Assembly: GCF_040958095.1 (NCBI RefSeq)
Contig: NC_091154.1
Location: 47,573,307 to 47,637,306 of the forward strand
DNA: 64,000 nucleotides
Direction of reading: 5' to 3'
Origin: Procambarus clarkii
Lineage: Eukaryota > Arthropoda > Malacostraca > Decapoda > Cambaridae
Of the stretch, positions 55,601 to 64,000 are shown piece after piece. The position numbers and the translations under genes were made by a program. Within the stretch, counting starts at the first letter, position 1. Each line of letters opens with the position of its first letter. Under the pieces are notes generated by a model. That model saw only the letters and a program-made list of their open reading frames with translations. It was not told the origin of the DNA and made no database searches.

Positions 55601-58600
55601 CCCCAATTCAGGCATGTTGTCGCCCCTGCGCTCTTCAGGCATGTTGTCGTCCCAGCCCCCTTCAGGCATGTTGTCGCCCCTGCTCTCTTCAGGCATGTTG
55701 TCGTCCCTGCCCCCTTAAGGCATGTTGTCGTCCCAGCTCCCTTCAGGCATGTTGTCGCTCCTGCTCTCTTCAGGCATGTTGTCGCTCCTGCCCCTTTCAG
55801 GCATGTTGTCGCCCCTGCTCTCTTCAGGCATGTTGTCGTCCCAGCCCCCTTCAGGCATGTTGTCGCTCCTGCCCTCTTCAGACATGTTGTCGTCCCTGCC
55901 CCCTTCAGGCATGTTGTCGTCCCAGCCCCCTTCAGGCATGTTGTCGTCCCAGTCCCTTTCAGGCATGTTGTCGTCCCAGCCCCCTTCAGGCATGTTGTCG
56001 TCCCAGCCCCCTTCAGGCATGTTGTCGCTCCTGCTCTCTTCAGGCATGTTGTCGCTCCTGCCCCCTTCAGGCATGTTGTCGCCCCTGCTCTCTTCAGACA
56101 TGTTGTCGTCCCTGCCCACTTCAGGCATGTTGTCGTCCCTGCCCCCTTCAGTCATGTTGTCGTCCCAGCCCCCTTCAGGCATGTTGTCGTCCCAGACCCC
56201 CTTCAGGCATGTTGTCGCTCCTGCCCTCTTCAGACATGTGTTCATCCCTGCCCCCTTCAGGCATGTTGTCGTCCCAGCCCCCTTCAGGCATGTTGTCGTC
56301 CCAGCCCCCTTCAGGCATGTTGTCGTCCCAGCCCCCTTCAGGCATGTTGTCGCTCCTGCTCTCTTCAGGCATGTTGTCGCTCCTGCTCTCTTCAGGCATG
56401 TTGTCGCTCCTGCTCTCTTCAGGCATGTTGTCGCTCCTGCTCTCTTCAGGCATGTTGTCGCTCCTGCTCTCTTCAGGCATGTTGTCGCTCCTGCTCTCTT
56501 CAAGCATGTTGTCGTCCCAGCCCCCTTCAGGAATGTTGTCGCTCCTGCCCTCTTCAGACATGTTGTCGTCCCAGCCCCCTTCAGGCATGTTGTCGTCCCA
56601 GCCCCCTTCAGGCATGTTGTCGCCACTGCTCTCTTCAGGCATGTTGTCGCCCCTGCGCTCTTCAGGCATGTTGTCACCCGTGCCCACTTCAGGCATGTTG
56701 TCGCCTGTACCCACTTTAGGCATGTTGTCGCCCCTGACCCCTTCAGGCATGTTGTCGGCCCTGCCCTCTTCAGGCATGTTGTCGTTCCTGCCCCTTTCAG
56801 GCATGTAGTCGCTCCGGCCCCCTTCAGGCATGTTGTCGCTCCTGCCCCCTTCAGGCATGTTGTCGCTCCTGCCCCCTTCAGGCATGTTGTCGCTTCTGCC
56901 TCCTTCAGGTATGTTGTCGCCCCTGCCCCCTTCAAGCATGTTGTCGTCCCAGCCCCCTTCAACCATGTTGTCGCTCCTGCCCCCTTCAGGCATGTTGTCG
57001 TTCCTGCCCCCTTCAGGCATGTTGTCGCTCCTGCCCCCTTAAGGCATGTTGTCGACCTTGCCCCTTCAGGCATATTGTCGTTCCTGCCCCCTTCAGTCAT
57101 GTGGTCAACCTGCCCTCTTTAGGCATGTTGTCGCTCTTGCGCTCTTCACGCACGTTGTCGCCCGCGCCTACTTCAGGAATGTTGTCGCTCCTGCCCCCTT
57201 CAGGACATGTTGTCGCCCCTGCCCTCTTCAGGCATGTTGTCTCCACTGCTCTCTTCAGGCATGTTGTCGCTCCTGCTCTATTCAGGCATGTTGTCGCCCC
57301 TGTCCCCTTTCAGGCAAGTTGTCGTCCCAGCCCCCTTCAGGCATGTTGTCGCCCCTGCCCTCTTCAGGCATGTTGTCGCTCCTGCTCTCTTCAGGCATGT
57401 TGTCGCCCGTGCCCCCTTCAGGCATGTTGTCGCCCGTGGCCACTTCAGGCATGTTGTCGCCCCTGCCCACTTCAGGCATGTTGTCGTCTCAGCCCCCTTC
57501 AAGCATGCTGTCGCCCCTGCTCTCTTCAGGCATGTAGTCGCTCCTGCCCTCTTCAGGCATGTTGTCGCTCCTGCGCTCTTCAGGCATGTTGTCGCCCGTG
57601 CCCACTTCAGGCATGTTGTCGACCCTGCCCCCTTCAAGCATGCTGTCGCCCCTGCCCCCATCAAGCATGTTGTCGCCCCTGCCCCCATCAAGCATGTTGT
57701 GGCCCCTGCCCTCATCAAGCATGTTGTGGCCCCTGCCGCTTTCATGCATGTTGTCGTTCCTGCCCCGTTTAGGCATGTTGTCGCCCCTGCCCCCTCCAGG
57801 CATGTTGTTGCTCCTGCCCCCTTCAGGCATGTTGTCGCCCCTGCCCCCTTCAGGCATGTTGTCGCTCCTGCCCCCTTCAGGTATGTTGTTGCTCCTGCCC
57901 CCTTCAGGCATGTTGTAGCCCCTGCCCCCTCCAGGCATGTTGTCGCTCCTGCCCCCTTCAGGTATATTGTTGCTCCTGCCCCCTTCAGGCATGTTGTCGC
58001 CCCTGCCCCCTTCAGGCATGTTGTCGCTCCTGCCCCTTTCAGGTATGTTGTTGCTCCTGCCCACTTCAGGCATGTTGTCGCCCGTGCCCACTTAAGGCAT
58101 GTTGTCGCCCCTGCCCCCTTCAGGCAAGTTGTCGCCCCTGCCCCCTTCAATCATGTTGTCGACCCTGCCCCCTTCAAGCATGCTGTCGCCCCTGCCCCCA
58201 TCAAGCATGTTGTCGCCCCTGCCCCCATCAAGCATGTTGTGGCCCCTGCCATCATCAAGCATGTTGTGGCCCTTGCCCCTTTCATGCAAGTTGTCGTTCC
58301 TGCCCCCTTTAGGCATGTTGTCGCCTTTGCCCCCTCCAGGCATGTTGTCGCTCCTGCCCCCTTCAGGTATGTTGTTGCTCCTGCCCCTTCAGGCATGTTG
58401 TCGCCCCTGCCTCCTTCTGGCATGTTGTCGCTCCTGCCCCCTTCAGGTATGTTGTTGCTCCTGCCCCCTTCAGGCATGTTGTCGCCCCTGCCCCCTTCAG
58501 GCATGTTGTCGCCCCTACCCCCTTCAGGCATGTTGTCGCTCCTGCCCCCTTCAGGTATGTTGTTGCTCCTGCCCCCTTCAGGCATGTTGTCGCTCCTGCC

Positions 58601-61072
58601 CCCTTCAGGTATGTTGTTGCTCCTGCCTCCTTCAGGCATGTTGTCGCTTCTGCCTCCTTCAGGCATGTTGTCGCTCCGGCTAGCTGCCCCCTTCATGCAT
58701 GTTGTCGTCTCAGCCCCCTTCAGGCATGTTGTCGCTCCTGCCCCCTTCAGGCATGTTGTCGCTCCTGCCCCCTTAAGGCATGTGTTCGCCCCTGCCACCT
58801 TCAGGCATATTGTCGCACCTGCCCTCTTCAAGCATGTTGTCGTCCCAGCCCCCTTCAGGCATGTTGTCGCTCCTGCTCCCTTCAGGCATGTTGTCGCTCC
58901 TGTCCCCTTAAGATATGTGTTCGCCCCTGCCACCTTCAGGCATATTGTCGCCCCTGCCCTCTTCAAGCATGTTGTCGTCCCAGCCCCCTTCAGACATGTT
59001 GTCGCTCCTGGCCCCTTCAGGCATGTTGTCGCCACTGCCCCCTTGAAGCATGGTGTCGACCCTGCCTCCTGCAAGCATGTTGTCGCCCCTGCCACCTTCA
59101 AGCATGTTGTCGCCCCTGCCCCCTTCAGGCATGTTGTCGCCCTTGCCCCCTTCAGGCATGATGTCGCTCCTGCCCTCTTCAGGCATGTTGTTGCCCTTGC
59201 CCCCTTCAAGCATGTTGTCGTCCCAGCCGCCTTCAGGCATGTTGTCGCTCCTGTCCTCTTCAGGCATGTTGTTGTCCCTGCCCCCTTCAAGCATGTTGTC
59301 GTCCCAGCCGCCTTCAGGCATGTTGTCGCTCCAGCCCCCTTCAGGCATGTTGTCGCTCCTGCCCCCTTTTGGCATGTGGTCCCCCCTGCCACCTTCAAGC
59401 ATGTTGTCGACCCTGCCCCCTTCAGGCATATTGTCGCCCCTGCCCTCTTCAAGCATCTTGTCGTCCCAGCCCCCTTCAGACATGTTGTCGCTCCTGGCCC
59501 CTTCAGGCATGTTGTCGCTACTGCCCCCTTAAGGCATGTTTTCGCTACTGCCCCCTTTAGGCAAGTTGTCGCCCCTGCCCCCTTCAAGCATGCCGTCGCC
59601 CCTGCCCCCTTCAAGCATGTTGTCGCTCCTGCCCCCTTCAAGCATGTTGTCGTCCCAGCCGCCTTCAGGCATGTTGTCGCTCCTGCCCCCTTCAGGCTTG
59701 TTGTCGCTCCTGCCCCCTTTTGGCATGTTGTCGCTCCTGGCCCCTTCAGGCATGTTGTCGCTACTGCCCCCTTAAGGCATGTTGTCGCCCCTGCCACCTT
59801 TAGGCAAGTTATCGCCCCTGCCCCCTTCAGGCATGTTGCCATCCCAGCCCACTTCAGACATGTTGTCGCTCCTGGCCCCTTCAGGCATGTTGTCGCTACT
59901 GCCCCCTTAAGGCATGTTGTCGCTACTGCCCCCTTCAGGCATGTGGTCGCCCCTGCCACCTTTAGGCAAGTTGTCGCCCCTGCCCCCTTCAAGCATGTCG
60001 TCGCCCCTGCCCCCTTCAAGCATGTTGTCGTCCCTGCCACCTTCAAGCATGTTGTCGTCCCTGCCCCTTTCAGGCATGTTGTCGCTCCTGCTCTCTTCAG
60101 GCATGTTGTCGCTCCGGCTCTCTTCAGGCATGTAGTCGCCCCTGTCCCCTTCAGGCATGTTGTCATCCCAGCCCCCTTCAGGCATGTTGTCGCCCCTGCC
60201 CACTTCAGTCATGTTATCGACCCTGCCCTCTTCAGGCATGTTGTCGCTCCTACTCTCTTCAGGCATGTTGTCGCTTTTGCTCTCTTCAGGCATGTTGTCG
60301 CCTCTGCCCTTTTCAGGCATGTTGTCATCCCAGCCCCCTTCAGGCATGTTGTCGCCGATGCCCTCTTCAGGCATGTTGTCGCTCCTGCCCTCTTCAGGCA
60401 TGTAGTCGCTCCTGCCCCTCTTCAGGCATGTTGTCGCTCCTGCGCTCTTCAGGCATGTTGTCGTCCCTGCCCCCTTCAGGCATGTAGTCGCTCCTGCCCC
60501 TCTTCAGGCATGTTGTCGCTCCTGCCCTCTTCAGGCATGTTGTCGCTCCTTCCCACTTCAGGCATGTTGTCGCTCCTGCTCTCTTCAGGCATGTTGTCGC
60601 TTTTGCTCTCTTCAGGCATGTGGTCGCCTCTGCCCTTTTCAGTCATGTTGTCGTCCCAGCCACCTTCAGGCATGTTGTCGCCCCTGCCCCCTTCAGGGAT
60701 GTTGTCGACCCTGCCCTCTTCAGGCATGTTGTCGCTCCTGCCCCCTTCAGGCATGTAGTCGCTCCTGCCCTCTTCAGGCATGTTGTCGCTCCTGCCCTCT
60801 TCAGTCATGTTGTCACTCCTGCCCCCTTGAAGCATGTTGAAGCTCCTGCCCCCTTCAGGCATGTTGTCGCTCCTGCCCCCTTCAGGCATGTTGTCGCCCC
60901 TGCCCAATTCAGGCATGTTGTCGCTTCTGCCTCCTTCAGGCATGTTGTCGCTCCGGCTAGCTGCCCCCTTCAAGCATGTTGTCGTCCCAGCCCCCTTCAG
61001 GCATGTTGTCGTCCCAGCCCTCTTCTGGCATGTTGTCGCTCCTGCCCGCTTCAGGCATGTTGTCGCCCTGCA
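49605..61072. repeat. 27-bp minisatellite, about 420 units
   Basis: An 11.5-kb array of one 27-bp unit that begins GCATGTTGTCGC and ends TGCCCCCTTCAG, with frequent C/T, A/G variants (CTCC/CCCC/GTCC; CCCCC/CCACC/CCCTC; TTCAGG/TTCAAG). Period checked at 49621 and 49648. Because the unit has no stop and is nine codons long, three plus-strand frames read RHVVAPAPF, SGMLSPLPP and QACCRPCPL, and the minus strand reads NMPEGGRSD or TTCLKGAGA. Open frames reach 1756 codons by chance. Occasional 1-base indels make the frames swap. The flanks show no promoter or exon evidence. Confidence 0.95.
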
Positions 61073-61610
61073 ACCCGTTTCCACACAAGACAGCACATAT
61101 ATGACTTAATGCTTAAAGTCAATATGTTGAATGTGATTTAATACATATGTGATATATTCCCAGTTACCTTTTTTACCAAGGCCCAAACTCTTTCTCACGT
61201 ACCAATTTACGTCTCACAGTACCCGTCCATCAACGTAGATAGCAGAATAGTCGTGATTGGTTCAATTATAATGAAAATTGTAGTTTTCAGGTCCCACATG
61301 GGTTGTGAAATTTACCTACTATTGTCCATGCTCTTAGAATATTACAGATCAGCTATATTCTATTGAAGGCTCGTAGTTTTGTTGTGAGAAATATTAGTTG
61401 TTCTTAGTAAATTATAATAAGCACTATAAATTATTACATAGAATAACAGTGCTTCACCAATCAATATTTTATACCATAGTTTGTGCTTTAAAAATCTTTA
61501 AAGGATGTTTTGTAGGAATGCTAACAGAAAACGATGTTACGTTGGAATGTTTATGGGGTAAACTACTGCAATTAGCATGGTATGGTGTCTACCAAATACC
61601 AAATATTGGA
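61073..61610. other. AT-rich spacer between two minisatellites
   Basis: Nothing recognised. The 73-codon frame at 61398-61619 has no known motif and runs into the next array. Confidence 0.6.
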
Positions 61611-64000
61611 TGCGTATAGGGTCCAATACCACCTGTTAGGTGGGTAAGGGGTCCAATACCACCCGCAGGATGGGTATAGGGGTCACATCCACCCACAGGA
61701 TGGATATGGGGATCACTTCCACCCACAGGAAGGGTATGGGGTCCAATACCATCCACTGGATGTGTATGGCGTCCACTACCACCCACAGGATGGGTATGGG
61801 GCTCCAACCACCCACAGAATAAGTATGGGGTCCAATAACACCCACTGGATGTGTATGGCGTCCATTGCCGCCCACAGGATGAGTATAGGGTCCAGTATAG
61901 CCAACAGGATTAGTTTATAGGGTCCACTGCCGCCCACAGGGTCGGTAGGGGGTCCAATACCGCCCACAGGGTTGGTAGGGGGGTCCAATACCGCCCACAG
62001 GGTCGGTATGGGGTCCACTGCCACCCACATGGTCGGTATTGGGTCCACTGCCACCCACAGGGTCGGTATGGGGTCCACTGCCACCCACATGGTCGGTATG
62101 GGGTCCACTACCGCCCACAGGGTCGGTAGGGGTCCACTGCCGCCCACAGGGTCGGTAGGGGGTCCACTGCCGCCCACAGGGTCGGTAGGGGGTCCACTGC
62201 CGCCCACAGGGTCGGTAGGGATCCACTACCGCCCACAGGGTCGGTAGGGCGTCTACTACCTCCCACAGGGTCGGTAGGGATCCACTACCGCCCACAGGGT
62301 CGGTAGGGGTCCACTACCGCCCACAGGGTCGGTAGGGATCCACTGCCGCCCACAGGGTCGGTAGGGGGTCCACTGCCGCCCACAGGGTCGGTAGGGATCC
62401 ACTACCGCCCACAGGGTCGGTAGGGGTCCACTGCCGCCCACAGGGTGTGTAGGGGGTCAACTGCCGCCCACAGGGTCGGTAGGGATCCACTACCGCCCAC
62501 AGGGTCGGTAGGGGGTCCACTGCCGCCCACAGGGTCGGTAGGGGGTCCACTGCTGCCCACAGGGTCGGTAGGGATCCACTGCCGCCCACAGGGTCGGTTG
62601 GGGTCCACTACCGCCCACAGGGTTGGTAGGGGGTCCACTGCCGCCCACAGGGTCGGTAGGGGGTCCACTACCGCCCACAGGGTGGGTAGGGGTCCACTGC
62701 CGCCCACAGGGTCGGTAGGGGGTCCACTACCGCCCACAGGGTTGGTAGGGGGTCCACTGCCGCCCACAGGGTCGGTAGGGGTCCACTACCGCCCACAGGG
62801 TCGGTAGGGGTCCACTGCCGCCCACAGGGTCGGTAGGGGGTCCACTACCGCCCACAGGGTCGGTAGGGGTCCCGTACTGCCGCCCACAGGGTCGGTAGGG
62901 GGTCAACTGCCGCCCACAGGGTCGGTAGGGATCCACTGCCGCCCACAGGGTCGGTAGGGACCCACTACCGCCCACAGGGTTGGTAGGGGGTCAACTGCCG
63001 CCCACAGGGTCGGTAGGGATCCACTACCGCCCACAGGGTTGGTAGGGGGTCAACTGCCGCCCACAGGGTCGGTAGGGATCCACTACCGCGCACAGGGTCG
63101 GTAGGGGTCCACTGCCGCCCAAAGGGTCGGTAGGGGGTCCACTGCCGCCCACAGGGTCGGTAGGGAGCCACTACCGCCCACAGGGTTGGTAGGGGGTCAA
63201 CTGCCGCCCACAGGGTCGGTAGGGGTCCACTACCGCCCACAGGGTCGGTAGGGGGTCAACTGCCGCCCACAGGGATGGTAGGGGGTCAACTGCCGCCCAC
63301 AGGGTCGGTAGGGCGTCCACTACCTCCCACAGGGTCGGTAGGGATCCACTACCGCCCACAGGGTCGGTAGGGGGTCCACTACCGCCCACAGGGTCGGTAG
63401 GGGGTCCACTACCGCCCACAGGGTCGGCAGGGGGTCCACTACCGCCCACAGGGTCGGTAGGGGGTCCACTACCGCCCACAGGGTCGGTAGGGGGTCCACT
63501 ACCGCCCACAGGGTCGGTAGGGATCCACTACCGCCCACAGGGTCGGTAGGGATCCACTACCGCCCACAGGGTCGGCAGGGTGTCCACTACCGCCCACAGG
63601 GTCGGTAGGGGGTCCACTACCGCCCACAGAGTCGGTAGGGGGTCCACTACCGCCCACAGGGTCGGTAGGGAGTCCACTGCCGCCCACAGGGTCGGTAGGG
63701 GGTCCACTGCCGCCCACAGGGTCGGTAGGTGGTCCACTGCCGCCCACAGGGTCGGTAGGGATCCACTACCGCCCACAGGGTCGGTAGGGATCCACTACCG
63801 CCCACAGGGTCGGCAGGGTGTCCACTACCGCCCACAGGGTCGGTAGGGGGTCCACTACCGCCCACAGGGTCAGTAGGGGGTCCACTACCGCCCACAGGGT
63901 TGGTAGGGGGCCAACTGCCGCCCACAGGGTCGGTAGGGGTCCACTACCGCCCACAGGGTCGGTAGGGGGTCAACTGCCGCCCACAGGGTTGGTAGGGGGT
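61611..64000. repeat. 30-bp minisatellite, about 80 units, continuing past the window
   Basis: The unit reads GGGTCCACTACCGCCCACAG then GGTCGGTAGG, mostly 30 bp with 28- and 29-bp variants. The first 300 bp (61611-61915) are much more diverged (GGGGTCCAATACCACCCGC, ATGGGTATAGGGG), while 62100 onward is nearly uniform. Open frames reading GGSGPPTDPV or PYRPCGRQWT are by-products of the period. The right end is cut by the window. Confidence 0.95.

Overview
This is repeat-saturated eukaryotic DNA with no recognisable host gene, rRNA or functional tRNA. An arthropod, and within it a decapod crustacean (perhaps a crayfish), fits best. The grounds are TTAGG-type repeat cores, long (TA)n tracts, microsatellite-tailed CR1/L2-group LINEs, Penelope-like elements and I-clade LINEs. 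The species call is an inference. Almost every real coding stretch is reverse transcriptase, RNase H or GIY-YIG endonuclease from retrotransposons.

Layout. 1-7480: three LINEs; LINE A1 is split by a minus-strand LINE B, and LINE C is split by a solo LTR with a 5-bp target duplication. 7500-11960: (TA)n tracts, a 275-bp inverted repeat carrying tRNA-like boxes, a palindromic MITE with a TTAGG core, a 260-bp tRNA-derived tandem repeat whose orientation flips at about 10310, and a 42-bp minisatellite. 11950-16720: an I-clade LINE relic, AT-rich sequence and a small unknown open frame. 16730-22735: LINE A2 invaded by a second solo LTR, an antisense LINE A2 and a sense LINE A2. 22770-23540: a LINE A1 fragment.

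23540-38590 is an unclassified GC-rich repeat family (called E here). It holds a 267-bp tandem repeat with a coding-like Pro/Ala/Asp segment. It has been invaded by a three-unit hairpin-rich SINE-like insert (13-bp target duplication, empty site also in this window), a LINE A1 carrying a TTAA-flanked MITE, and antisense LINE A2 copies, one carrying a tRNA-derived SINE. It ends in a 465-bp tandem duplication. 39000-47260: three Penelope-like elements, two of them head to head as a 3.7-kb palindrome, among (TA)n and MITE copies. 47440-49430: LINE relics.

49605-61072 is one 27-bp minisatellite of about 420 units. 61620 to the window end is a 30-bp minisatellite. Both have periods divisible by three, which creates very long but meaningless open frames, one of 1756 codons.

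The parts relate as invaders and hosts, not as a pathway. The insertions can be ordered in time because empty sites or target duplications are visible. The most interesting points are: a SINE that shares the 3' terminal motif of LINEs A1 and A2; a hammerhead-like fold in all three Penelope copies; the structured SINE-like trimer; the flipped tRNA-derived satellite; and the MITE with a telomere-like core inside (TA)n.
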